Positions 1 to 9,190 are shown, counted from the stretch's first letter. The stretch is DNA of 64,000 nt from Stutzerimonas stutzeri (GCA_002345575.1 DDVX01000012.1:95924-159923), one strand, 5' to 3'. The notes: a model not told the origin generated them from the letters alone. Program-made: numbers and translations.

Positions 1-417
1 CATGACCAAAGAGCCGAGATAGAGCGGTTGCCAGTGGCTCTGCAGCAGCTGGCTGACCCAGGCCAGAGTCAGTTCATCCGGCATGCTTACGGCGGGTGTG
101 TCCATCAGCCAGGTGCCTACCTTGTAGTTGCAGTAGAACACTGGCGGCATTGTCAGTGGGTTGGTCAGCCAGACCAGGCCAACTGCAATCGGCAGGTTGG
201 CACGTGCGGGCAAGGCGCAGGCTGCTGCCACGAGCATCTGCATGGGCATCGGGATCATCGCCCAGAAGAGACCAATGGCCATGGCGCGGGATACGGAATG
301 ACGGTTGAGATGCCAGAGGTTGGGATCATGGATCAGCGTGCCCAGAAACCGTAGGGACTTGTTCTCCTTTATACGATCTGGGTGCGGCATGTAGCGTTTG
401 AAAAAACGACGCGGCAT
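1..417 (-). CDS. DUF2062 domain protein (C-terminus cut by window edge)
   Basis: The reverse strand reads an open frame from ATG at 417 to the first base of the window, 139 codons, with no stop. The N-terminus starts MPRRFFKRYMPHPDRIKENK and continues into a hydrophobic segment (about residues 55-75, with AMAIGLFWAMIPMPMQM) and a second one containing GLVWLTNPLTMPPVFY, the pattern of DUF2062 membrane proteins. The family has no established biochemical role. In Pseudomonas it lies next to comEC, as here. It is divergent from comEC across a 184-bp gap. The family assignment is by recognition, the function is unknown, and the C-terminal part lies outside the window. Confidence 0.8.
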   Translation of the reverse strand, partial: MPRRFFKRYMPHPDRIKENKSLRFLGTLIHDPNLWHLNRHSVSRAMAIGLFWAMIPMPMQMLVAAACALPARANLPIAVGLVWLTNPLTMPPVFYCNYKVGTWLMDTPAVSMPDELTLAWVSQLLQSHWQPLYLGSLVM

Positions 418-500
418 GAGGGGTCTCTGACGGGCTTAAGCTTCGTGATTATGCCTGAAACGAGACCCGGTCCTGCCAGCAGTTTGTGACATTAGATATA

Positions 501-541
501 CACTGCGGAGGTTTCGACTGGATGTCGAAACCTCCGCAGTG
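501..541. repeat. Perfect 18-bp inverted repeat with 5-nt loop
   Basis: Bases 501-518 are the exact reverse complement of 524-541, with the 5-nt loop TGGAT between. It lies in the gap between the divergent DUF2062 and comEC genes, 60 bp before the comEC start. No T-run follows on either strand, so it is not a standard terminator. As RNA it would form a very stable hairpin in a comEC leader; as DNA it could be an operator for a dimeric protein. Confidence 0.9.
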
Positions 542-601
542 GACGGCCCGAGCTTCATCGGTCCGCGTCTACCGCTCTGGAACGGACTCCGGGGAGATGC
601 A

Positions 602-2827
602 ATGCGTACAGCGATGCTGGCGCTGGCGGCAGGCCTCCTACTGCTGCGATTTCTACCGCAGCTGCCACCCATGTGGGCGCTGCCGCTCATGTTCGTGGTC
701 GGTCTGGCAATGTTGCCGACACGTTACCGAGGGCTGGCCTTTTTCTTCTTCGGACTTGTCTGGGCGTGCCTGAGCGCGCAGTGGGCGTTGGATGATCGCC
801 TGCCGAAAGACCTTGATGGACGAACATTCTGGCTGGAAGGACGGGTAGTCGGCTTGCCGGACACTCGTGATCGCGTGGTGCGCTTCGAGCTGGTGGACAT
901 CACCTCGCGGCATGCCGGCCTGCCATCGCGCGTGCGCCTGGCCTGGTACGGCGGGCCGAAGTTGCAGGCCGGAGAGCGCTGGCGAGTGGCAGCCAAATTG
1001 AAACGGCCACGCGGCCTGGTCAATCCCCATTCCTTCGATTATGAAGCTTGGTTGCTAGCCGGCCGGATCGGTGCCAACGGGACGGTCAAGGCCGGTGAGC
1101 GGACAGCTGCTGCCGCAGGTCAGCAGGCTTGGCGCGACCGATTGCGCCAGCGCCTGGTAGCTGTCGAGGCGCAGGGCCGCGCGGGTGCCATCGCAGCGTT
1201 GGTGGTGGGCGATGCCAGCGGGCTAACTACGGCAGACTGGCGCACCCTGCAGGACACGGGGACCATTCACCTGATGGTGATTTCCGGCCAGCACGTAAGC
1301 ATGCTTGCCGGCTTGCTCTATGGCTTGGTGTTGCTGCTGGCGCGCTGGGGGCTGTGGCCAGCACGTCTGCCCTGGTTGCCCTGCGCATGCGCGCTAGCGC
1401 TGTTGGGTGCGCTTGGGTATGGCTGGCTGGCGGGTTTCGAGGTGCCGGTCCAGCGTGCCTGCCTGATGGTAGCGCTGGTGCTGCTTTGGCGCCTGCGCTT
1501 TCGTCATCTGGGCGTCTGGCTACCGTTGCTGGCGGCTTTTAACGCCGTGCTGCTAATCGAGCCACTGGTGAGTTTGCAGTCGGGTTTCTGGCTGTCGTTT
1601 GCGGCAGTGGCGCTGCTGGCGCTGATCTTCCGTGGCCGACTCGGTATCTGGAACTGGTGGTATGCCTTGGGGCGTGCGCAATGGTGCATGGCTCTGGGGC
1701 TGTTGCCAGCGCTTCTGGCCCTGGGCCTGCCGGTGAGTATAAGTGGGCCGCTGGGCAATTTGTTCGCCGTGCCGCTGGTGGGTGCGGTGATCGTGCCTCT
1801 GTCTCTGCTGGGCACCGCACTGCTGTGGTTGCCGGCTATTGGCGAGGGGCTGCTGTGGTCAGCCGGCGGCTTGCTAGTGGTGCTGTTTGCCATGCTGGAG
1901 GTGCTGGCTGACTGGCAGCCAGCCTGGCTCGCGGCGGGCCTGCCGCTTTGGTGCTGGATGTTGGTGGCGCTGGGTATTCTGCTGCTTCTACTGCCTGCAG
2001 GCGTACCCTTCAGGGCCTTTGGCTTGGTACTGCTGACGCCTTTGCTGTTTCCTCCGACCGAGCGGCCGCCAAACGGGCATGCGGAGGTCTGGGTGCTGGA
2101 TGTTGGCCAAGGGTTGGCGGTGCTGGTGCGGACCCGTGAGCATGCGCTGCTCTACGATGCCGGGCCGCGTTACGGCGATTTCGATATCGGCGAGCGGGTG
2201 GTGTTCCCCTCGATGCGGGCGCTCGGGCTGCAGGGGCTGGATCTACTGCTGCTCAGTCATGCCGACAGCGATCATGCCGGTGGCGCCGAGGCGATTCAGC
2301 GACATATGCCCCCGCCGCGGGTCATCAGTGGCGAGCCGCAAAGGCTACCGGCATCGCTGCAGGCGGAAAGCTGCCGTTCCGGCGAGCGCTGGGAGTGGGA
2401 CGGCGTGCATTTCGTACTCTGGCAATGGTCGGGCGCGCGTAATGGCAATCAAGCTTCTTGCGTGTTGCTGGTCGAGGCGGGTGGCGAGCGGCTGCTGCTC
2501 ACAGGGGATATTGACAAGCCTACCGAGGAGGCACTGCAGACCAGTAACATGGAGATCGCCGCGCACTGGCTGTTGCTGCCGCACCACGGCAGTCGCAGTT
2601 CATCCTCGGCGTCTTTTATCAAGGCAGTTGACGCCCGGGATGCGTTGGTTTCTCGCAGCTTGCACAACGCATTCGGCCATCCGCATCCGGATGTGCTCCG
2701 GCGTCTACAGGCTTCGGGTGTGATGCTTCACGATACCGCCGAACGGGGCGCCATCAGGATTCGCCTTGGCCGCTTCGAGCCGGCTCAGGGCTTGCGTGGC
2801 GAGCGACGATTCTGGCGGGAAAAATGA
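602..2827 (+). CDS. comEC: ComEC/Rec2 family DNA-uptake channel protein
   Basis: Inner-membrane channel that takes single-stranded DNA into the cytoplasm during natural transformation. From ATG 602 the protein has 741 residues: an N-terminal membrane and soluble region, a central multi-helix Competence domain (about residues 200-480, with GDASGLT and the FEVPVQRACLM segment), and a C-terminal metallo-beta-lactamase-like domain that opens with VLDVGQGLAVLV and carries the HADSDH metal motif (His553 first). The frame is open back to 539, but ATG 602 follows a GGGGAG ribosome site and begins the first membrane helix (MRTAMLALAAG), so I chose it. Full length for the family. It is divergent from the DUF2062 gene. 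Confidence 0.95.
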   Translation: MRTAMLALAAGLLLLRFLPQLPPMWALPLMFVVGLAMLPTRYRGLAFFFFGLVWACLSAQWALDDRLPKDLDGRTFWLEGRVVGLPDTRDRVVRFELVDITSRHAGLPSRVRLAWYGGPKLQAGERWRVAAKLKRPRGLVNPHSFDYEAWLLAGRIGANGTVKAGERTAAAAGQQAWRDRLRQRLVAVEAQGRAGAIAALVVGDASGLTTADWRTLQDTGTIHLMVISGQHVSMLAGLLYGLVLLLARWGLWPARLPWLPCACALALLGALGYGWLAGFEVPVQRACLMVALVLLWRLRFRHLGVWLPLLAAFNAVLLIEPLVSLQSGFWLSFAAVALLALIFRGRLGIWNWWYALGRAQWCMALGLLPALLALGLPVSISGPLGNLFAVPLVGAVIVPLSLLGTALLWLPAIGEGLLWSAGGLLVVLFAMLEVLADWQPAWLAAGLPLWCWMLVALGILLLLLPAGVPFRAFGLVLLTPLLFPPTERPPNGHAEVWVLDVGQGLAVLVRTREHALLYDAGPRYGDFDIGERVVFPSMRALGLQGLDLLLLSHADSDHAGGAEAIQRHMPPPRVISGEPQRLPASLQAESCRSGERWEWDGVHFVLWQWSGARNGNQASCVLLVEAGGERLLLTGDIDKPTEEALQTSNMEIAAHWLLLPHHGSRSSSSASFIKAVDARDALVSRSLHNAFGHPHPDVLRRLQASGVMLHDTAERGAIRIRLGRFEPAQGLRGERRFWREK

Positions 2828-2898
2828 GAACCGGCGCCGTCGGCGAGTTATCGCTCCTATGCTAGAGTTGCGCCACTTTTTCGAGGGGGATACATCTC

Positions 2899-3531
2899 GT
2901 GTGGGAGCTTGTCAAAGCGGGCGGCTGGATCATGCTGCCCATCATTCTGTGTTCCATTGCTGCGGCAGGCATCGTCGCCGAGCGGTTGTGGACTCTGCGG
3001 CCGAGCCGCGTGACGCCGCCGCACCTGCTCGGGCAGGTATGGAAGTGGATCAAGGACAAGAAGCTCAGCAACCAGAAACTCAAGGAGCTGCGCGCCGATT
3101 CGCCGCTTGGTGAAATTCTGGCAGCGGGGCTGGCCAACTCAAAACATGGCCGCGAAATCATGAAGGAGTGCATCGAGGAAGCTGCGGCGCGAGTGATTCA
3201 TGATCTTGAACGCTACCTCAACGCGCTTGGCACCATTGCGGGCATCGCACCACTGCTCGGCCTGCTTGGTACGGTGCTCGGCATGATCGAGATCTTCAGC
3301 GCCTTCATGGGCTCGGGCATGGCTAATGCATCGTTGCTCGCATCGGGCATTTCCAAGGCGCTGATCACCACCGCGGCGGGGTTGATGGTTGGCATTCCTG
3401 CTCTGTTCTTCCATCGCTTCCTAACACGTCGCGTTGAGGAACTGGTGGTCGGCATGGAGCAGGAAGCCATCAAGCTGGTCGAGGTGGTACAGGGCGACCG
3501 CGATGTCGATCTCGGTGAGGGCAAGGCGTGA
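2899..3531 (+). CDS. exbB: ExbB/TolQ/MotA family proton-channel protein
   Basis: Subunit of an inner-membrane proton-driven motor that, with ExbD, energises TonB-type outer-membrane transport. 210 residues with three hydrophobic segments (about 10-28, 112-140 and 152-175). The conserved ExbB/TolQ region around IAGIAPLLGLLGTVLGMIEIF is intact. The start is GTG 2899 after a strong GAGGGGG ribosome site. It overlaps exbD by 4 bp. No tonB is seen nearby, so partner assignment rests on the adjacent exbD. A TolQ-like role is the main alternative, but tolA, tolB and pal are absent here. Confidence 0.92.
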   Translation: MWELVKAGGWIMLPIILCSIAAAGIVAERLWTLRPSRVTPPHLLGQVWKWIKDKKLSNQKLKELRADSPLGEILAAGLANSKHGREIMKECIEEAAARVIHDLERYLNALGTIAGIAPLLGLLGTVLGMIEIFSAFMGSGMANASLLASGISKALITTAAGLMVGIPALFFHRFLTRRVEELVVGMEQEAIKLVEVVQGDRDVDLGEGKA

Positions 3532-3953
3532 AGTTCAGGCGCAGGGCGCGGGAGAACGTCGATATCGGCCTGGCACCGCTGATCGACGTGGTGTTCATCC
3601 TGCTGCTGTTCTTCGTGGTTACCACCACCTTTACCCGTGAAACCCAGCTCAAGGTCGAGCTGCCGGAAGCCGCCAGCGGCACGCCGCCGCAGGCCGAAAA
3701 CCGGCAGCTGGAAGTATTGGTGGATGTCGAGGGGCATTTCAGCCTCAACGGCAACCCGCTGATCAGTCATGACCTCAAGACCCTGATGGCCGCACTCAGC
3801 AAGGAGTCGGGCGGTGATACCAGCCTGCCGCTGGTCATCAGTGCCGACGGCAAGGCGCCGCATCAGGCGGTGGTTACGGCGATGGACGCTGCCGGCAAGC
3901 TGGGTTTTGCGCAACTGCGCATCACCACTGTCGAGGCCCAGCCGGAGCCCTGA
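3528..3953 (+). CDS. exbD: ExbD/TolR family protein
   Basis: Partner of ExbB with one membrane helix and a periplasmic domain. The sequence VDIGLAPLIDVVFILLLFF carries the conserved membrane aspartate (Asp20) that takes part in proton flow. 141 residues, normal for the family. It starts at GTG 3528 inside the exbB stop and shares its last base with the lpxK start, so the three genes are translationally coupled. The basic N-terminus (KFRRRARE) fits an inside orientation. Confidence 0.93.
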   Translation: MKFRRRARENVDIGLAPLIDVVFILLLFFVVTTTFTRETQLKVELPEAASGTPPQAENRQLEVLVDVEGHFSLNGNPLISHDLKTLMAALSKESGGDTSLPLVISADGKAPHQAVVTAMDAAGKLGFAQLRITTVEAQPEP

Positions 3954-4948
3954 TGGCAATCGTCGATCGCCTGCAGCGCGCCTGGTATGAAGGGCATCCC
4001 GCTCTGTCCTTGCTCGCTCCGCTGGAAGCCCTCTACCGAAGTGTGGTCATGGCTAAACGCCGGAGGTTTCTAGCCGGTGATAGCGACAGCTATCGGGCAC
4101 CGGTGCCGGTCATCGTGGTGGGCAATATCACGGTCGGCGGCACCGGCAAGACGCCGCTGATCCTCTGGCTGATCGAACACTGTCGCCGACGTGGGTTGAA
4201 GGTCGGTGTGGTCAGTCGTGGCTATGGAGCTCGGCCCCCTTCATATCCCTGGCGTGTGCTGCCCGAACATTCGGCAGCGGAGGCGGGCGACGAGCCGTTG
4301 TTGATCGTGCAGCGCACCGGAGTGCCGCTGGTGATCGATCCGGATCGTGCGCGTGCCGTTCGCGCACTGCTCGAAAGCGAGCCGCTGGATCTGGTCCTGT
4401 CCGATGATGGCCTGCAGCATTACCAGCTTGCCCGAGACTTGGAGCTGGTATTGATTGACGCTGCGCGCGGGCTTGGCAACCAGCGCTGCCTGCCGGCCGG
4501 TCCGTTGCGTGAGCCTGCCGACAGATTGCAGTCCGTAGATGCTGTGCTGTTCAACGGCGCCGACGTCGACAGCGCTGAAGGTTATGGCTTCACCCTGCGA
4601 CCATCGCGGCTGATAGAACTGGTCAGCGGCGACGCCTGGCCACTGGACCACTTCCCGCCGGATCAGCAGCTGCACGCGGTGGCCGGTATCGGCAATCCAC
4701 AGCGTTTCTTCACTACGCTTGAGACGCTACACTGGCGACCGATTCCGCATCCCTTCGTTGATCATGCCCGCTATAGCCAGGAGCAGCTAAGTTTCAGCCC
4801 CGCGCTACCGCTGGTGATGACTGAGAAGGATGCGGTCAAATGCCGGGCATTCGCGCTGCCAGGCTGGAGTTATCTGCAGGTCCAGGCCGAGCCGTCGGCA
4901 GCCTTCGTGACTTGGTTCGATACCCAGCTGGACCGCTTGCTGCCCTAA
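3953..4948 (+). CDS. lpxK: Tetraacyldisaccharide 4'-kinase (lipid A)
   Basis: Phosphorylates the 4' position of the tetraacyldisaccharide intermediate in lipid A synthesis at the inner face of the inner membrane. 331 residues. The Walker A motif GGTGKT lies at residues 62-67 after the hydrophobic strand VPVIVVGNI, and the conserved SDDGLQHY segment follows at about 146-153. It overlaps exbD by one base and is followed after 55 bp by the Trm112-like gene, the usual Pseudomonas order. Confidence 0.97.
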   Translation: MAIVDRLQRAWYEGHPALSLLAPLEALYRSVVMAKRRRFLAGDSDSYRAPVPVIVVGNITVGGTGKTPLILWLIEHCRRRGLKVGVVSRGYGARPPSYPWRVLPEHSAAEAGDEPLLIVQRTGVPLVIDPDRARAVRALLESEPLDLVLSDDGLQHYQLARDLELVLIDAARGLGNQRCLPAGPLREPADRLQSVDAVLFNGADVDSAEGYGFTLRPSRLIELVSGDAWPLDHFPPDQQLHAVAGIGNPQRFFTTLETLHWRPIPHPFVDHARYSQEQLSFSPALPLVMTEKDAVKCRAFALPGWSYLQVQAEPSAAFVTWFDTQLDRLLP

Positions 4949-5003
4949 TCTTCCTGAGCCGCTCGCGTTGTCCGCTGCGCTCGGCTGCATCCAAGGACCG
5001 CCC

Positions 5004-5189
5004 ATGGATACTAAATTGCTCGATATTCTTGCCTGCCCCTTGTGCAAGGGCCCGCTAAAGCTGGCTGACGACAAGTCTGAACTGATTTGCAAGGTCGATG
5101 CCATGGCCTTCCCGGTACGCGACGGCATCCCGGTTATGCTCGAAGGCGAAGCCCGCACCCTGGACGTGGACGAGCGGCTCGATAAATGA
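5004..5189 (+). CDS. Trm112 family small protein (YcaR-like)
   Basis: 61 residues beginning MDTKLLDILACPLCKGPL. The CPLC pair and the C-terminal PVRDGIPVML segment are the Trm112/YcaR (UPF0434) signature. Eukaryotic Trm112 is a zinc-binding activator of methyltransferases; the bacterial role is not settled. The downstream cysteine pair is reduced to one (LICKV), so zinc binding may be incomplete. ATG 5004 is chosen over the longer frame because it matches the family N-terminus. It overlaps kdsB by 4 bp. Confidence 0.9.
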   Translation: MDTKLLDILACPLCKGPLKLADDKSELICKVDAMAFPVRDGIPVMLEGEARTLDVDERLDK

Positions 5190-5950
5190 ATCCACCCTTC
5201 ATCGTGGTGATTCCGGCGCGTTATGCATCCAGCCGCCTGCCGGGCAAACCTCTTCAGGATATCGCCGGCAAGCCGATGATTCGCCATGTCTGGGAGCAGG
5301 CATGCAAAAGCGCGGCGCAGCGGGTGGTAGTGGCGACCGATGATGCACGGATCGTCGCGGCCTGTGCCGAGTTTGGCGCCGAAGTGCTGCTGACCCGGCC
5401 CGATCACGAATCCGGAACCGATCGTCTGGCCGAAGTGGCGGCGGCATTGGGCCTGGCTGCGGATGCCATTGTGGTCAACGTGCAGGGTGACGAGCCGATG
5501 ATTCCGCCGGCAGTGATCGATCAGGTGGCGGCCAACCTGGCGGCACATCCGGAAGCATCTATCGCGACTCTGGCTGAGCCGCTGGAAGACGCCCAGCTCT
5601 TGTTCAACCCCAATGTGGTCAAGGTGCTCAGCGACATCCATGGCCTGGCGCTGACGTTCAGCCGTGCGCCATTGCCCTGGGCGAGGGACGACTTCGCTCA
5701 GGATTGTGCTGCGCTTCCGCAAGGCGTGCCCTATCGCCGCCACATCGGAATCTATGCCTACCGTGCCGGTTTCCTGGCTGACTTCGTCGCCTGGGGCCCC
5801 TGCTGGCTGGAAAGCACCGAGTGCCTGGAGCAGCTGCGTGCGCTTTGGCACGGTCAGCGGATTCATGTGGCCGACGCCATCGAAGCACCACCGGCCGGGG
5901 TTGATACAGCTGAAGACTTGCAGCGTGTCCGCAGTCTGTTGGGAGCATGA
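5186..5950 (+). CDS. kdsB: 3-deoxy-manno-octulosonate cytidylyltransferase
   Basis: Activates KDO with CTP to give CMP-KDO for the inner core of lipopolysaccharide; cytoplasmic. 254 residues. The nucleotide-binding N-terminus FIVVIPARYASSRLPGKPL and the VNVQGDEPMI motif are intact. The start overlaps the Trm112-like stop by 4 bp, and its own stop overlaps the next gene by 4 bp, so it belongs to the exbB-to-murB operon. It works on the same outer-membrane pathway as lpxK two genes upstream. Confidence 0.97.
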   Translation: MNPPFIVVIPARYASSRLPGKPLQDIAGKPMIRHVWEQACKSAAQRVVVATDDARIVAACAEFGAEVLLTRPDHESGTDRLAEVAAALGLAADAIVVNVQGDEPMIPPAVIDQVAANLAAHPEASIATLAEPLEDAQLLFNPNVVKVLSDIHGLALTFSRAPLPWARDDFAQDCAALPQGVPYRRHIGIYAYRAGFLADFVAWGPCWLESTECLEQLRALWHGQRIHVADAIEAPPAGVDTAEDLQRVRSLLGA

Positions 5951-6417
5951 GTGTGAAGGTTCTGTTTGTTTGCTTGGGCAATATCTGCCGTTCACCCACC
6001 GCCGAGGCTGTATTCCGGCATCAGGTTCAGGCCGCCGGCCTTGAGCAGCGGATTCATATTGACTCCGCCGGCACTGCTGACTGGCATCGGGGCAAGTCGC
6101 CGGATAGCCGCAGCTGTCAGTTCGCGAGCCTTCGTGGCTATGACCTCGAGCCGTTGCGAGCGCGCCAGGTCAGTGCTGAAGACTTTCACGACTTCGATCT
6201 GATTCTGGCCATGGATAACGACAACCTTGCGCACTTGCGGCAGATGCAGCCGACCGATGCTCGCGCTGAGTTAGATCTGTTCCTGAAGCGCTACGGGCTG
6301 GCGCGCGATGCCGTGCCTGACCCTTACTACGGTGGCGATGACGGCTTCGAAGATGTGCTGGATCTGGTTGAACAGGCCAGCGCCGCGTTACTGAACGAAA
6401 TCAAGGCGCGCCTTTGA
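5947..6417 (+). CDS. Low-molecular-weight protein tyrosine phosphatase
   Basis: 156 residues. The phosphatase loop CLGNICRS starts at the nucleophile Cys9 and includes Arg15. The general-acid aspartate lies in the DPYYGG segment near residue 121. Members act on phosphotyrosine proteins, often the tyrosine kinases of polysaccharide export, but no such kinase is in this window, so the substrate is open. It overlaps kdsB and murB by 4 bp each. Confidence 0.93.
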   Translation: MSVKVLFVCLGNICRSPTAEAVFRHQVQAAGLEQRIHIDSAGTADWHRGKSPDSRSCQFASLRGYDLEPLRARQVSAEDFHDFDLILAMDNDNLAHLRQMQPTDARAELDLFLKRYGLARDAVPDPYYGGDDGFEDVLDLVEQASAALLNEIKARL

Positions 6418-7433
6418 GCTTGCTCATCGAAGAAAATCGCTCGCTCCGGCCGTTCAACACCTTTGGCGTTGATGTTCGTGCGCGCTACTTTACCGAAGCC
6501 TGTGACGACAACGAGGTACGCGAGGCGCTTGCGGCAGCGCAGCGTCTCGGCGTCCCACTGCGCGTGCTCGGCGGGGGCAGTAACCTGTTGCTGACCCGGG
6601 ACGTTGAAGCGCTGGTGCTGCGCCTGAATAGCCGTGGCATTCGTGTGCTCGCCGACGATGGTGAGCAGGTGCTGCTGGAGGCAGAGGCCGGCGAGCCCTG
6701 GCATCCCTTCGTACTGCATAGCTTGGAGCTGGGCCTGGCGGGTCTGGAGAATCTGAGCCTGATTCCCGGCACCGTAGGTGCAGCTCCAATCCAGAATGTC
6801 GGCGCCTATGGGGTGGAGATCAGCGATGTCTTCGCCGGTTTAACTGCGCTCGATCGCACCAGCGGCGAGCTCTGTGAATTCGATGCAGCGGCTTGCGCCT
6901 TCGCTTATCGCGACAGCCTGTTCAAGCGGCAGGCGGGACGCTTCGTCATCCTGCGGGTGCGTTTCGCTTTGCAGCGCACTGCGCGCTTGCGGCTGGAGTA
7001 CGGTCCCCTGCGCCAGCGCCTGCAGCAGATGGGTGCTGAGCAGCCGACGCCACGCGATGTCAGTGACGCCGTGTGTGCCATTCGCCGGGAAAAGTTGCCT
7101 GATCCACAGGTGCTGGGCAATGCCGGCAGCTTCTTCAAAAACCCTCTGGTATCGCCGGTCCAGGCCGCTGAGTTGCGCCAGCGGTATCCGGAGCTGGTGG
7201 CCTATCCCCAGTGCGATGGCCAGGTCAAACTCGCTGCCGGCTGGCTGATCGAGCAAGCTGGCTGGAAGGGTTTTCGCGAAGGCGATGCGGCTGTACATAG
7301 CCTGCAGGCCCTGGTTTTAGTCAACCACGGTGAAGCCAGTGGGCTGCAGATCCTGCTGCTGGCGCAGCGCATTCAGATGGATATCGCAGCCCGCTTTGGG
7401 GTCGAGCTGGAAATCGAGCCGAACGTCATCTAG
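6414..7433 (+). CDS. murB: UDP-N-acetylenolpyruvoylglucosamine reductase
   Basis: FAD and NADPH enzyme that makes UDP-N-acetylmuramate for peptidoglycan. 339 residues. The FAD-binding segments RVLGGGSNLLL and PGTVGAAPIQNVGAYGVE and the catalytic GNAGSFFKNP loop are present, and the length is that of the long (type I, E. coli-like) form. The start (TTG 6414) overlaps the phosphatase stop. It is the last gene of the exbB operon and ends 17 bp from a convergent gene, with no obvious terminator between them. Confidence 0.97.
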   Translation: MSLLIEENRSLRPFNTFGVDVRARYFTEACDDNEVREALAAAQRLGVPLRVLGGGSNLLLTRDVEALVLRLNSRGIRVLADDGEQVLLEAEAGEPWHPFVLHSLELGLAGLENLSLIPGTVGAAPIQNVGAYGVEISDVFAGLTALDRTSGELCEFDAAACAFAYRDSLFKRQAGRFVILRVRFALQRTARLRLEYGPLRQRLQQMGAEQPTPRDVSDAVCAIRREKLPDPQVLGNAGSFFKNPLVSPVQAAELRQRYPELVAYPQCDGQVKLAAGWLIEQAGWKGFREGDAAVHSLQALVLVNHGEASGLQILLLAQRIQMDIAARFGVELEIEPNVI

Positions 7434-7450
7434 AGCTTCGGGCCGGGCGG

Positions 7451-9055
7451 TCACCCCACCCGAGGTGCGAAACTTTCCGCTTGAGCCATCTCCCACATCT
7501 TCGGATAGAAGTCGCCTTCCGGGTTCTCATGCAGCAATGCGCCGGGCTCGAGGAAAACATGCAGCTGGGAGAGCAGGCTGATCTGGGTTGCGGAGATACG
7601 CCGCACCAAGTGTTTGGCCTCCAGCTGCGAGGGGTGCTCGAGCCCGGCGGCGGCGAGCATCTCCGACAGCGCTTGGAGCGTGTTGCGATGGTAGTTGTAA
7701 ACCCGCTCGGCTTTATCCGGCACCACCAGCGCCCGCTGACGCAGCGGGTCTTGGGTGGCAACTCCGGTTGGGCATTTATTGGTGTGGCAGCTCTGCGACT
7801 GAATGCAGCCGATGGCAAACATGAAACCGCGCGCCGAGTTGGCCCAATCAGCACCGATGGCCAGTACGCTGGCGATATCGAAGGCGCTGACGATCTTGCC
7901 ACTGGCGCCCAGCTTGATGTGTTCGCGCAGGTTCAGGCCCACCAGGGTGTTGTGAACGAACAGCAGGCCTTCACGCAGCGGTACACCCATATGGTTGGTG
8001 AACTCCAGCGGTGCGGCTCCGGTGCCGCCTTCCTTGCCGTCGATGACGATGAAGTCTGGAAGAATGCCGGTCTGCAGCATGGCCTTGGCGATGGCCATGA
8101 ATTCCCAGGGGTGACCCAGGCACAGCTTGAAACCCACGGGTTTGCCGTTGCTGAGTTCGCGTAACTGGGCAATGAAGGCGAGCAGCTCCAGTGGTGTGGA
8201 AAAGCTGCTGTGGCTGGAAGGTGACACGCAATCGCGGTCCATCGGCACGCCACGCGTTGCGGCGATTTCCCCGGTTATCTTGTGCCTGGGCAGGATGCCA
8301 CCGTGGCCGGGTTTGGCGCCTTGGGAAAGCTTGATCTCGATCATCTTTACTTGCGGTTGGCGCGCCTGCTCGGCGAAACGCTGCGGGTCGAATGCACCTT
8401 GTTCGTCGCGGCAGCCGAAGTAGCCACTGCCCAGTTCCCAGATCAAGTCGCCGCCATGCTCGCGATGGTAGGGGCTGATGCTGCCCTCGCCGGTGTCATG
8501 GGCGAAGTTGCCCATGTGTGCGCCGCGATTGAGTGCGCGGATGGCGTTGGCGCTGAGTGAGCCGAAGCTCATGGCGGAGATATTGAAGATCGAGGCGCTA
8601 TAGGGCTGGCTGCACTGGGGGCCGCCGATGCTTACGCGAAAGTTCTGCGGATCGCTGTGCGCCACGGTTTTTATCGAATGGCTGATGAACTCGAATCCCG
8701 TACCGTAGACATCGGTCAGGGTGCCGAAGGCCTTGTCGGAAACCTGATTCTTCGCCCGCGCATAAACCAGCGAACGCTGAGCGCGTGAAAAGGGCAGGGG
8801 ATCGCTATCGCTTTCCAGCAGGTACTGGCGGATCTCAGGGCGGATCGCCTCGATCAGATAGCGCATATTGCCGAGAATGGGATAGTTGCGGCGGATGGAT
8901 TGACGCGTTTGCAGCAGATCATTGATGCCGATGAGGCTGAAGGCGGCGGCGATCAGGGTCAGTGGCCACAAGCTGTTGAGCCAGGGCAGACTAAGCAGCG
9001 TGGTCAGCACGCAGCCGGTGAAGAATGCGTAGCGAGTGGACAGTGACAGGTTCAT
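7451..9055 (-). CDS. Membrane-anchored FMN-binding glutamate synthase family protein
   Basis: 534 residues. Two closely spaced hydrophobic segments (about residues 8-45) precede a full glutamate-synthase-type FMN barrel. Recognisable parts are MIEIKLSQGAKPGHGGILP, KPVGFKLCLG, FIVIDGKEGGTGAAP and the C-terminal SQSCHTNKCPTGVAT. These correspond to the FMN and substrate site of the GltB synthase domain, but the glutaminase and C-terminal domains are absent, so this is a stand-alone synthase-domain protein. Its reaction is unknown. It is convergent with murB and lies downstream of rne on the same strand, with a terminator between. Confidence 0.85.
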   Translation of the reverse strand: MNLSLSTRYAFFTGCVLTTLLSLPWLNSLWPLTLIAAAFSLIGINDLLQTRQSIRRNYPILGNMRYLIEAIRPEIRQYLLESDSDPLPFSRAQRSLVYARAKNQVSDKAFGTLTDVYGTGFEFISHSIKTVAHSDPQNFRVSIGGPQCSQPYSASIFNISAMSFGSLSANAIRALNRGAHMGNFAHDTGEGSISPYHREHGGDLIWELGSGYFGCRDEQGAFDPQRFAEQARQPQVKMIEIKLSQGAKPGHGGILPRHKITGEIAATRGVPMDRDCVSPSSHSSFSTPLELLAFIAQLRELSNGKPVGFKLCLGHPWEFMAIAKAMLQTGILPDFIVIDGKEGGTGAAPLEFTNHMGVPLREGLLFVHNTLVGLNLREHIKLGASGKIVSAFDIASVLAIGADWANSARGFMFAIGCIQSQSCHTNKCPTGVATQDPLRQRALVVPDKAERVYNYHRNTLQALSEMLAAAGLEHPSQLEAKHLVRRISATQISLLSQLHVFLEPGALLHENPEGDFYPKMWEMAQAESFAPRVG

Positions 9056-9190
9056 CTAAGGGCCTTGCTTGGGAGCTTGTATGGGCAGCGAACCACATCT
9101 TCGACTGCTGGCAATGAGATGGCAAACATGGGCTAGGTCGATTGCCAATCTGGTTGGTTAAGCCGAGCGGCTAAGCATTTTTCCTGGCAC

